Translations under genes and position numbers: made by a program
The notes under the pieces: model-generated
Told to the model about the DNA's origin: nothing
Database searches by the model: none
Seen by the model: the letters and a program-made list of their open reading frames with translations, nothing else
In this document: positions 32,228 to 38,468 of the stretch, in pieces
How positions within the stretch are numbered: position 1 is the stretch's first letter
How the letters are laid out: each line of letters begins with the position of its first letter
Assembly: GCA_004297315.1 (NCBI GenBank)
Contig: SCTU01000244.1
Span: 1 to 38,468, forward strand
Origin: Dehalococcoidia bacterium
GTDB lineage: Bacteria; Chloroflexota; Dehalococcoidia; UBA2979
DNA length: 38,468 bases
Reading direction: 5' to 3'

Positions 32228-33508
32228 ATGACCCGCATGGCACTCGAAGGCCTCCGCATCCTGGACGTCACGCACGTGTGGGCGGGCCCGATGTGCACTC
32301 GCCTCCTCGGGGACATGGGCGCAGACGTCATCAAGGTGGAGTCCGCGCGCCGTACGGACACCGGGCGCGGCGAGGCGAACCCCCGAGGTGGCCCCGGTTC
32401 GACATACCCGGACGGGATCCCGGGCGAGCGGCCGTGGAACCGCGCGGCGCACGTGAACGAGCGCAACCGCAGCAAGCGCGACATCTGCCTGGACCTCACT
32501 CACCCGCGCGGCATTGAGGCGTTCAAGCGCCTGGTCGCGAACTGCGACGTGGTGGTGGAGAGTTTCCGCAGCGGCGTCATGGCCCGTTTCGGCCTCGGCT
32601 ATCGCGACCTCGTCAAGGTGAAGCCCGACATCATCATGGTGAGCCTCTCGAGCCAGGGGTCGACCGGACCGGAGAGTTCCTACGGCTCCTTCGGTGCGAC
32701 GCTGGAACAGACGGCCGGGCTCGCTTCCGTGACGGGCTACCTCGGCGGCGACCCCACGACTTCCGGCACGTTCTTTCCGGACCCGGTGGTCGCCGTGATG
32801 TCGGTGGGGCTGATCCTCGCCGCCGTCCGCCAGCGCCAGACGACCGGCCGCGGCACATACGTCGACCTCTCGCAGCGCGAGGCCACCACCTCGATCATCG
32901 GCGAGGCGATCATGGACTACACGATGAATGGCCGCGCGATGGGCCCGATCGGCAACCGCGACCGCGTCTTCGCGCCTCAGGGGATCTACCCCTGCACTGG
33001 GGACGACATGTGGATCGTGATCTCGGTGCGCTCGGACGCTGAATGGGCTGCGCTCGCCAACGTCATCGGCCAGCCCGGCCTCGCCGAAGACGCTCGGTTT
33101 GCCGACGTGGTCGCGCGGCGCGCACACCACGACGACGCGGACGCGATCATCGGGGCCTGGACGGCCACGCGCGATGCGTTCGCGGTAATGGCAGCGTTGC
33201 AAGCGGTGCACGTGCCGGCCGGCGTCGCCGAGCAGGGCGCGCACCTGCTCGAAGACCCGCATCTGAACGCGCGCGGGTTCTGGGAGACCGTCACCCATCC
33301 CGAGGCGGGCACGGCGCCGTTCCTCAGCCGTCCTTTCCAGTTCTCGAAGACCCCAGGCGCCACGCGCCGCCATGCGCCGCTCCTCGGCGAACACACCGAG
33401 GAGGTCCTGCGCGAGGTCGGCGGCATGAGCGACGCCGAGATCGCCGAGCTCGCGGCACTGGGCATAACCGAGAACAACCCGCGCGCCGTGGTTGCATCGC
33501 CAGACTAG
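32228..33508 (+). CDS. CaiB/BaiF family III CoA-transferase
   Basis: 426 residues. Signatures: LRILDVTHVWAGPMCTRLLGDMGADVIKVES, NRSKRDICLDLTHPRGIEAFKRL, FRSGVMARFGLGYRDLVKVKPDIIMVSLSSQGSTGPES, and the catalytic region FPDPVVAVMSVGLILAAVRQRQTTGRGTYVDLSQRE with Asp185. AGGAG is 8 bases before the ATG. It is cotranscribed with the preceding CoA-transferase; two adjacent members may form a heteromer or act on different acids. A bidirectional terminator follows. Confidence 0.9.
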   Translation: MTRMALEGLRILDVTHVWAGPMCTRLLGDMGADVIKVESARRTDTGRGEANPRGGPGSTYPDGIPGERPWNRAAHVNERNRSKRDICLDLTHPRGIEAFKRLVANCDVVVESFRSGVMARFGLGYRDLVKVKPDIIMVSLSSQGSTGPESSYGSFGATLEQTAGLASVTGYLGGDPTTSGTFFPDPVVAVMSVGLILAAVRQRQTTGRGTYVDLSQREATTSIIGEAIMDYTMNGRAMGPIGNRDRVFAPQGIYPCTGDDMWIVISVRSDAEWAALANVIGQPGLAEDARFADVVARRAHHDDADAIIGAWTATRDAFAVMAALQAVHVPAGVAEQGAHLLEDPHLNARGFWETVTHPEAGTAPFLSRPFQFSKTPGATRRHAPLLGEHTEEVLREVGGMSDAEIAELAALGITENNPRAVVASPD

Positions 33509-33536
33509 ACCCAACGCTTTCGGGGCCGAGCACCGA

Positions 33537-33564
33537 GAAGGGGAGCGCGTTGGCGCTCCCCTTC
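33537..33564. terminator. Bidirectional terminator between converging genes
   Basis: A 12-bp perfect stem (starting GAAGGGGAGCGC) closes a GTTG loop between the CoA-transferase stop at 33508 (+) and the dehydrogenase stop at 33590 (-). T content on either side is modest, but the hairpin is placed to end both transcripts. Confidence 0.75.
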
Positions 33565-33589
33565 CTCTTCATGAGCTGTTTGCGACAGG

Positions 33590-34822
33590 CTAGCCGCGAG
33601 GCAGGCCCAGGCCGCGCGTCGCGATGATGTTGCGCTGCACCTCGGAGGTACCACCGCGGATCGTCGCCGGGACCGAGCGGATGTAGTCATCCGCGAACGA
33701 GACCGCGACGTGGTCACCCTCGTTGCGCTCCTGCCACAGGTTCGCATAGAGCCCGAACATCTTCGTGCCCGTACGCGCCAGCGACTGCGACAACTCGGAG
33801 TTGAAGAGCTTCGAGGTAGACGCCTCGTAGTTCGGCAACTGGCCGGCATTGTGCATCGAGATCACGCGGAACGAGAATTGGTACATGACCTCGCTCTGGA
33901 TGTAGCAGTCCGCGAGCGCGTGCCGGCGGACCTCTCCGCCCGCCTGGCCGAGCGTCGAGCGCGCCTGGCCGTCCGGCGTCGAGAGGTGCTGCAGCAGGCC
34001 CTCGATCGTCTTGCGCGCGGAGACCGCGCCACCGATGTTGGAGCGCTCGTAGTCCAGCAGCGTCATGCCAACGTACCAGCCGCGGTTCTCCTCGCCGAGC
34101 ACGTGATCCACCGGCACACGGACGTCCTCGAAGAACGTCTCATTGAAGTAGTGGTGGTTGCCCATGTCGGTCAGCGGCCGGACCGTCAGCCCGGGCGTCT
34201 TGATGTCGTCGATCACGATGAACGTGATCCCGCGGTGTTTGGGCGCGTTCGGGTCCGTGCGGACCATCGCGAAGATCGCGTCGGCGAGGTGCGCGGCGGA
34301 CGTCCAGATCTTCTGCCCGTTGACGACGTACACGTCGCCGTCGCGCACGGCTTTCGTGGTCAGGGACGCGAGGTCGGACCCGGCGCCCGGCTCGGAAAAG
34401 CCCTGCGCCCACGCCGTCTCACCGTTGAGGATGGCGGGGAGGTACTTCTCCTTTTGATCCGGCCGGCCGTGGATGATCATCGCGGGGCCGAGGAGCCCGA
34501 CGCCGGAACCGCCGACGCCAGGGGCGCCCGCAAGCGCCATCTCCTGGTTCAGGACGAACTGCTCCATAGGCTTCAGGCCCCCGCCGCCGTATTCCTTCGG
34601 CCAGTGCGGGGCGACCCAGCCCTTCTCGCGCAGCGCAGCGGCCCACTCCGACGCCGCCTGGCGCACGGCTGGGTCCGAAGACTTCCGGTCGTTCTCCCAC
34701 TGCCGTTCGCCCTGGTGAATCTCCTGGGCGAGGACCTGATAGCGCTTCGGCATCTTCGCCCGGATGTGCTCTTTCACCTGAGTCCGGAAAGCTGCCTGTT
34801 CTGGCGTATCGTTCCAGTCCAA
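33590..34822 (-). CDS. Acyl-CoA dehydrogenase (paralogue of the 25860 enzyme)
   Basis: 410 residues. The order matches the paralogue: MDWNDTPEQAAFR, GWVAPHWPKEYGGGGLKPMEQFVLNQE, the barrel AQGFSEPGAGSDLASLTTKAVRDGDVYVVNGQKIWTSAAHLADAI, and a C-terminal IRGGTSEVQRNIIATRGLGLPRG. The two proteins share these blocks nearly word for word but diverge in the middle. The start codon is TTG, with AGAGG 7 bases ahead. Next upstream gene on the same strand is the glyoxalase-fold protein. Confidence 0.92.
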   Translation of the reverse strand: MDWNDTPEQAAFRTQVKEHIRAKMPKRYQVLAQEIHQGERQWENDRKSSDPAVRQAASEWAAALREKGWVAPHWPKEYGGGGLKPMEQFVLNQEMALAGAPGVGGSGVGLLGPAMIIHGRPDQKEKYLPAILNGETAWAQGFSEPGAGSDLASLTTKAVRDGDVYVVNGQKIWTSAAHLADAIFAMVRTDPNAPKHRGITFIVIDDIKTPGLTVRPLTDMGNHHYFNETFFEDVRVPVDHVLGEENRGWYVGMTLLDYERSNIGGAVSARKTIEGLLQHLSTPDGQARSTLGQAGGEVRRHALADCYIQSEVMYQFSFRVISMHNAGQLPNYEASTSKLFNSELSQSLARTGTKMFGLYANLWQERNEGDHVAVSFADDYIRSVPATIRGGTSEVQRNIIATRGLGLPRG

Positions 34823-34905
34823 CCTGAACCTCTTTCGTCGGCCGTGGACGGCCTTCGCTGCACTAGGGGCGATAATACACGCAATCGCACGCCTGATCGG
34901 CGGCC

Positions 34906-35307
34906 CTAGTGCGCGTCCCTCGCGACGATCTGCAGGAGCAACCCGCCGGCCTGCGCGGGGTGCACAAAGACCTGCCCCTTCACCGGGTTTCCCTCGCCGG
35001 GGTCGCCGATGAGCCGTACGCCCTGCTTGCGCAGCCGCGCGACGGTCCCGTCCAAGTCGTCCACGCGCACCGCCACGAGGTGGACGCCCTGCCCCGTGTT
35101 TTGGATCTTGCGGGCGACAGGCCCCGTCTCGTCCGTCGGCGAGACCAGTTCCAGCATGGTCTTGTCGGGCATGTCGAAATGCGCGTTGTCGAAACCGGGC
35201 GCCTTGCCGCGGCGCGACACGGGGACGCCGAGGATCGCCTCGTACTGCTTGATCCCGGCTTCGAGATCGCTCACTGCGATCACGACGTGGTCAACACCCT
35301 CAAACAT
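34906..35307 (-). CDS. VOC-superfamily protein, methylmalonyl-CoA epimerase-like
   Basis: 133 residues, the length of methylmalonyl-CoA epimerase. FEGVDHVVIAVSDLEAGIKQYEAILGV, GVHLVAVRVDDLDGTVARLRKQGVRLIGDPGEG and a final HPAQAGGLLLQIV match its beta-alpha-beta-beta-beta modules. His7 and His76 fit two metal ligands, but the last ligand, usually Glu in GVLxEL, is Gln126. Epimerase, lactoylglutathione-like or dioxygenase activity all remain possible. ATG 35307 begins at the first strand and follows GGTGGGGG. Its neighbours, CaiB upstream and acyl-CoA dehydrogenase downstream, support a role in acyl-CoA metabolism. Confidence 0.8.
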   Translation of the reverse strand: MFEGVDHVVIAVSDLEAGIKQYEAILGVPVSRRGKAPGFDNAHFDMPDKTMLELVSPTDETGPVARKIQNTGQGVHLVAVRVDDLDGTVARLRKQGVRLIGDPGEGNPVKGQVFVHPAQAGGLLLQIVARDAH

Positions 35308-35356
35308 CGTTCCCCCACCCTTTCGTGATGCGGCAATTGACGCGCCATGCGGCGCG

Positions 35357-36652
35357 CTAGCCGTTCCCCACGCCAACCACTTGTTGCGTCACCAGCGCAC
35401 GAATCTCGTCGTCCGACAGCCCGTGCTCACGCAGCACATCCACCGTGTCGCCGCCGACCATCGGCGCCGGGCCCTGGATGCGCACCGGTGTCTCCGACAT
35501 CAAGGCCACCGGACCCACGACCTTCTGCGGGCCCGACAGCGGATGCACGAGTTCGGTCATCATGCCCAGGGCGACGACCTGCGGGTCCTCGGACATTTCC
35601 TCGGGGAAATTAACCGGGGAACAAGGGACGCCTGCGGCCTCGAAGTCCTTCACCCACTCGTCGAGCGAACGTGTGAGCATCAGTGCGCAGATGCGTTCCC
35701 AGTGCGCCTCGCCGGCGGCGATGTTCGCCGGGTCCATCGCGTCGAAGTCGGGCATGTCGCTGCGGTCGTCGGTGATCCCCATCACGCGGCGGGCGGCGTT
35801 CCGGGTGGCGGGCGTCAGCGCGCCCAACACGATGAACTGTCCGTCGCCCGTCTGGTAGCCGCCGTAGTACCCCTTTAGCGCGGCACGCTGGCCCCGGCCG
35901 CGTGACCGCGCCTCCAGCAACTCCGTGTACGGGGCGCGGCTGGCCCGGAGCCGGCGGATCTCTTCCACCATCGGGTCGCGCCCGGCCGCGTCGCTGACGG
36001 GCTCGCGCATGACGGAGGTGTCCTGGATTGCGAGCGCCGCCCGCAGCAGCGATGTCTCGATCTTCTGGCCCACGCCGGTGCGTTCGCGGTTCACGAGCGC
36101 CGCGTTGATCGCGGCGGCCGCGGAGAACCCGGCGCAGTAGTCGGCCACGGAACTGCTCGTGATCCCCAGCGGAAGGCCGTTCGGGTCGACCTTTGCCTCA
36201 CCGACCATCAGGCCGGAGTAGGCCACGCCCACGATGTCCGTCCCCGCGCGGTTCTTCAGCGGGCCGCCATCGCCAAACCCCGTGATCTGGCAGTAGATCA
36301 GTCGCGGGTTGTACTTCCGCAACGTCTCGTAGTCGATCCCGAGGCGCTCCGGCACGCCGACGCGGTAGTTGACCGTGACGACGTCGAAGTCCGGCAGCAG
36401 CCGGTAGATCACCTCGCGTCCCTGCGGCGTGGAGAGGTCCACGGCCAGCGACCGCTTCCCGCGGTTCAGCGACTGGAAGCGCTTGCCCAGCCCCGGGATG
36501 ATGGCGCCCATGTTGCGGTGCGGGTCACCGCCCAGCGCCTCCACCTTCACCACCTCGGCGCCCAGGTCCGAGAGGATGCAGCCGCAGAACGGCGCAGCCA
36601 CGATCACCGAGAACTCGAGGACCCGGAACCCTCGGAGCGGCCCGTCGGACAT
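35357..36652 (-). CDS. CaiB/BaiF family III CoA-transferase
   Basis: 431 residues. FRVLEFSVIVAAPFCGCILSDLGAEVVKVEALGGDPHR, SLNRGKRSLAVDLSTPQGREVIYRLL, NYRVGVPERLGIDYETLRKYNPRLIYCQITGFGDGGPLKNRAGTDIVGVAYSGLM, and the catalytic Asp171 in SVADYCAGFSAAAAINAALVNRERTGVGQKIE. AAAGGGGA precedes the ATG at 36652. It is separated from the upstream acyl-CoA dehydrogenase by a hairpin, so it may head its own unit with the VOC protein and the 33590 dehydrogenase. Confidence 0.9.
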   Translation of the reverse strand: MSDGPLRGFRVLEFSVIVAAPFCGCILSDLGAEVVKVEALGGDPHRNMGAIIPGLGKRFQSLNRGKRSLAVDLSTPQGREVIYRLLPDFDVVTVNYRVGVPERLGIDYETLRKYNPRLIYCQITGFGDGGPLKNRAGTDIVGVAYSGLMVGEAKVDPNGLPLGITSSSVADYCAGFSAAAAINAALVNRERTGVGQKIETSLLRAALAIQDTSVMREPVSDAAGRDPMVEEIRRLRASRAPYTELLEARSRGRGQRAALKGYYGGYQTGDGQFIVLGALTPATRNAARRVMGITDDRSDMPDFDAMDPANIAAGEAHWERICALMLTRSLDEWVKDFEAAGVPCSPVNFPEEMSEDPQVVALGMMTELVHPLSGPQKVVGPVALMSETPVRIQGPAPMVGGDTVDVLREHGLSDDEIRALVTQQVVGVGNG

Positions 36653-36677
36653 CCTGTCCCCTTTCTGGCCTCTCGTC

Positions 36678-36704
36678 AGCACGCCCCCGAAGCGGGGGCG
36701 TGCT
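36678..36704 (-). terminator. GC hairpin between acyl-CoA dehydrogenase and CoA-transferase genes
   Basis: AGCACGCCCCC pairs exactly with GGGGGCGTGCT around GAAGC. It begins 29 bases after the minus-strand stop at 36734 and lies just ahead of the next gene's start. With no T-run it may act as an attenuator rather than a full stop. Confidence 0.65.
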
Positions 36705-36733
36705 CTTCAAACTCACAGGGAGCGAGTCGAGAA

Positions 36734-37861
36734 CTACTCGATCGTTTCGATCAGGTTCGCGATCTGCTTCCGGTGGTAGCGAGGCTCACCGAGTGCGGCG
36801 TACAGCGAGCGGGACTGGCGCGTGTAGAGCGTCAGGCCGTACGAACGCATGATGCCGGTGCCCGCGTGGACCTCGTGCGAGTAGTCGCACGCCTTGCGGT
36901 ACCCCTCGCTTGCCAGCGTCTTCGCGAGGTGCACTCCGACGCGGGCATCCTGGCCCGTGTCGAGCTTCCAGAGCACCTCGTTGGTGGTCCAGCGCGCGGC
37001 GTCCAGGTGGTTGACTAGCTGGACGATGTGGTTCTGCACGAACTGGAACCGGCCGATCGGGCGGCCGAACTGCACGCGGTCGCGGCTGTACTGGACGGCC
37101 ATGTCACATACGGCCTGCGCGCCGCCGACCTTGTAGGCGCAGAGGATCGGCGTGGCGTACATGATCGCCCGGTCCAGGGCGGCCTTGACGCCGTTCACCT
37201 TGCCGAGCAGGTTGGCCTTCGGCACCTTCACGTTGTTGAAGGTGACTTCGCTCTCCGACGTGGTGAAGCCGTCGAGCTTGCGCCGCGTGACGCCCGGCGC
37301 CTTCGCGTCGACCATCAGGAGGCTGATGTCGTCCGCACCGTCACCGGTGCGGACAGCCGTGATCACCCAGTCCGCGACGTGGCCGTCGTACACGAAGAGC
37401 TTCGTGCCGTTGAGGACGTAGTCGCTGCCGGACTCGGTCGGGCGCAGGCGGACGCCCGCGGGGCCCCACTGGTAGTCCGGCTCCGTCATCGCGAACGCAG
37501 CGACGATGTCGCCCGCAGCGATCGACGGCAGGAACTGCTTCTTCTGCTCTTCGCTGCCGGCCTGCAGGATGATCTGGCCGCAGAGGATGCCGGAACTGAA
37601 CATCGGCCCCGGGACCGGGCCCTTGCCCAGGGCCTCGTAGACCGCTGCCGTCGTGGAGAAGTCGCTACCGCCACCGCCGTACTGCTCCGGGATCATCATC
37701 CCGACCCAGCCGAGTTCAGAAGCCGTGCGCCAGATCTCGTCCGAGTAGCCGCGTTCGGTCTGCTGCAACTCGATCAACTTGTCGCGGTTGGCGTCCCGCG
37801 CGATGAAGTCCTCGACCGTCTTCTGCAGCATCCGCTGCGTCTCGTTGAGAGAGAGATCCAT
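36734..37861 (-). CDS. Acyl-CoA dehydrogenase (divergent type, possible heteromeric subunit)
   Basis: 375 residues. MDLSLNETQRMLQKTVEDFIARD, GMMIPEQYGGGGSDFSTTAAVYEALGKGPVPGPMFSS, FAMTEPDYQWGPAGVRLRPTESGSDYVLNGTKLFVYDGHVADW and a C-terminal SHEVHAGTGIMRSYGLTLYTRQSRSLYAALGEPRYHR identify it. It lacks the usual GxGSD of the FAD-binding loop, having DYQWGPAG in its place. This pattern is typical of one subunit of the alpha2beta2 dehydrogenases (FadE28/29- or ChsE-like), in which the partner supplies the missing FAD contacts. The dehydrogenase just upstream (37910-) would be the partner. The start is ATG 37861; a TTG two codons earlier is unlikely. Confidence 0.88.
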   Translation of the reverse strand: MDLSLNETQRMLQKTVEDFIARDANRDKLIELQQTERGYSDEIWRTASELGWVGMMIPEQYGGGGSDFSTTAAVYEALGKGPVPGPMFSSGILCGQIILQAGSEEQKKQFLPSIAAGDIVAAFAMTEPDYQWGPAGVRLRPTESGSDYVLNGTKLFVYDGHVADWVITAVRTGDGADDISLLMVDAKAPGVTRRKLDGFTTSESEVTFNNVKVPKANLLGKVNGVKAALDRAIMYATPILCAYKVGGAQAVCDMAVQYSRDRVQFGRPIGRFQFVQNHIVQLVNHLDAARWTTNEVLWKLDTGQDARVGVHLAKTLASEGYRKACDYSHEVHAGTGIMRSYGLTLYTRQSRSLYAALGEPRYHRKQIANLIETIE

Positions 37862-37909
37862 ACTCAATAACCCCCGTAGTCTCGGCCTCTTGCTGCGTGC
37901 GCGGTCGGT

Positions 37910-38468
37910 TTACTCGACGGTCTTGCCGGCGGCCTCCGCCTCGTCGCGGCCGAGGCCCATACGACGCGCCATCAGCACCTTCTGCACGTCGGCCGTGCCG
38001 CCTGGGTGCAGCGAGGTGATCGCCCCACGGTGGTAGGCGTCCAGCGCCCCCTTGGAGAAGTCAAAGTTGCCGCCATTGATGAGCGACGACGGCCCGAAGA
38101 GCTCCTGAAGGTTGGTGGTGATGTCCAGGCCCGTGAGCTTCCGGTAGTACGACGACTGCGAGCCCTCGTACGACATCTTCTGGTGCGTGCGGTTCATCCA
38201 GTAGTTGCGCAGGCCGAAGAGCCGCGAGACCTCCGTCAGGACGAAGATGTCGGCCAGGCGGTCGCGCGCCTCGGGGTCCTGGATCAAGGGACGGCCGCCA
38301 CGCTTCTCGGCCTTCGCCCACTCGACAGCGCGCTCGAACCATTTGTTGCGGCCGATCGAGCCGCCGCCGCCGTGCTCCAACTCCAGGTGCGTGCTCGCCA
38401 CCTGCCAGCCGTTGTTCGCGCCGCCGACGAGGTTCCGAGCGGGGACGCGCGCGTCCTCGAAGTAAACG
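37910..38468 (-). CDS. Acyl-CoA dehydrogenase, C-terminal half (partial at window edge)
   Basis: The gene runs off the right edge of the window; 185 codons are visible. The stretch VYFEDARVPARNLVGGANNGWQVASTHLELEHGGGGSIGRNKWF is the family's beta-barrel-to-helix junction. It then shows RDRLADIFVLTEVSRLFGLRNYWMNRTHQ, a GPSSLINGGNFDF insertion not usual in classic enzymes, and the FAD-contacting SLHPGGTADVQKVLMARRMGLGRDEAE. The stop is 49 bases ahead of the next dehydrogenase, so the two are cotranscribed and could form a heteromer. Confidence 0.9.
   Translation of the reverse strand, partial: VYFEDARVPARNLVGGANNGWQVASTHLELEHGGGGSIGRNKWFERAVEWAKAEKRGGRPLIQDPEARDRLADIFVLTEVSRLFGLRNYWMNRTHQKMSYEGSQSSYYRKLTGLDITTNLQELFGPSSLINGGNFDFSKGALDAYHRGAITSLHPGGTADVQKVLMARRMGLGRDEAEAAGKTVE

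Noticed and set aside
31994..33514. 506-codon open frame on - opposite the CoA-transferase genes
   Set aside because: Shadow of strongly coding + genes; composition is Arg/His-rich and no domain is visible.
33710..34909. 399-codon open frame on + opposite an acyl-CoA dehydrogenase
   Set aside because: Mirror frame of a clear gene, with no recognisable motif.
1..38468. CRISPR arrays, insertion sequences, phage genes, origins
   Set aside because: No regularly spaced repeats, transposase, integrase or phage structural genes were seen on either strand.

Overview
This is a high-GC bacterial chromosomal segment with about 41 protein-coding genes, one frameshifted gene, and no rRNA, tRNA, CRISPR array or recognisable insertion sequence. 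The gene content is a B12-dependent ribonucleotide reductase tail, two LLM-class flavin-dependent oxidoreductases, several acyl-CoA dehydrogenases and family III CoA-transferases, Ala/Thr/Pro-linked lipoproteins and a SARP-like regulator. This mix fits a free-living, heterotrophic Chloroflexota bacterium (Dehalococcoidia-like). That is an inference from gene families, and an actinobacterium cannot be excluded.

Layout. (1) 1-377: C-terminus of NrdJ on +. (2) 796-9881: ten consecutive minus-strand genes that read as one redox operon. In transcription order they are a GAF-domain histidine kinase, a NarL-type response regulator, a His-rich beta-propeller lipoprotein, two monohaem cytochrome c lipoproteins, a cupredoxin-like lipoprotein, an FMN-binding protein with a TGAT flavinylation motif, the flavin transferase ApbE, an NqrB/RnfD-like membrane protein and an alpha/beta-hydrolase lipoprotein. 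Diverging from it on + (10030-11705) are a small membrane protein and a CcdA/DsbD-type thiol-redox membrane protein, which could support cytochrome maturation. This is the best candidate for an undescribed system. (3) 11706-17425: a perfect 53-nt hairpin, an LLM oxidoreductase, a divergent iron-ADH-fold protein and a cluster of very small stress-type genes (DUF2171/PRC-like, a 49-residue hydrophobic peptide, CsbD, DUF6458), then ThpR. (4) 17517-21771: a sortase-like lipoprotein with Ser in place of the catalytic Cys, a soluble histidine kinase, a SARP/BTAD regulator fused to an S24 (LexA-type) peptidase domain, two small envelope proteins and a CinA-like protein. (5) 21920-25623: a frameshifted Tat-type oligopeptide-binding lipoprotein, a rhodanese and a second LLM protein. 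(6) 25860-38468: acyl-CoA catabolism, with four acyl-CoA dehydrogenases (one partial), three CaiB/BaiF CoA-transferases, an enoyl-CoA hydratase, a glyoxalase/epimerase-fold protein, an FmdB zinc-ribbon protein and a DppB/DppC permease pair.

How the genes work together. In region 2 electrons could pass from a membrane donor through the NqrB/RnfD-like core and the covalent FMN of the small FMN-binding protein to the lipid-anchored cytochromes, ending at the propeller protein, with expression set by the two-component pair. In region 6 the CoA-transferases would activate acids, the dehydrogenases and hydratase would carry out beta-oxidation-like steps, and the permeases (perhaps with the broken binding protein of region 5) would import a substrate. 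Several strong intrinsic hairpins mark transcription-unit ends at 15263, 16018, 21865, 28679, 28810, 33537 and 36678.
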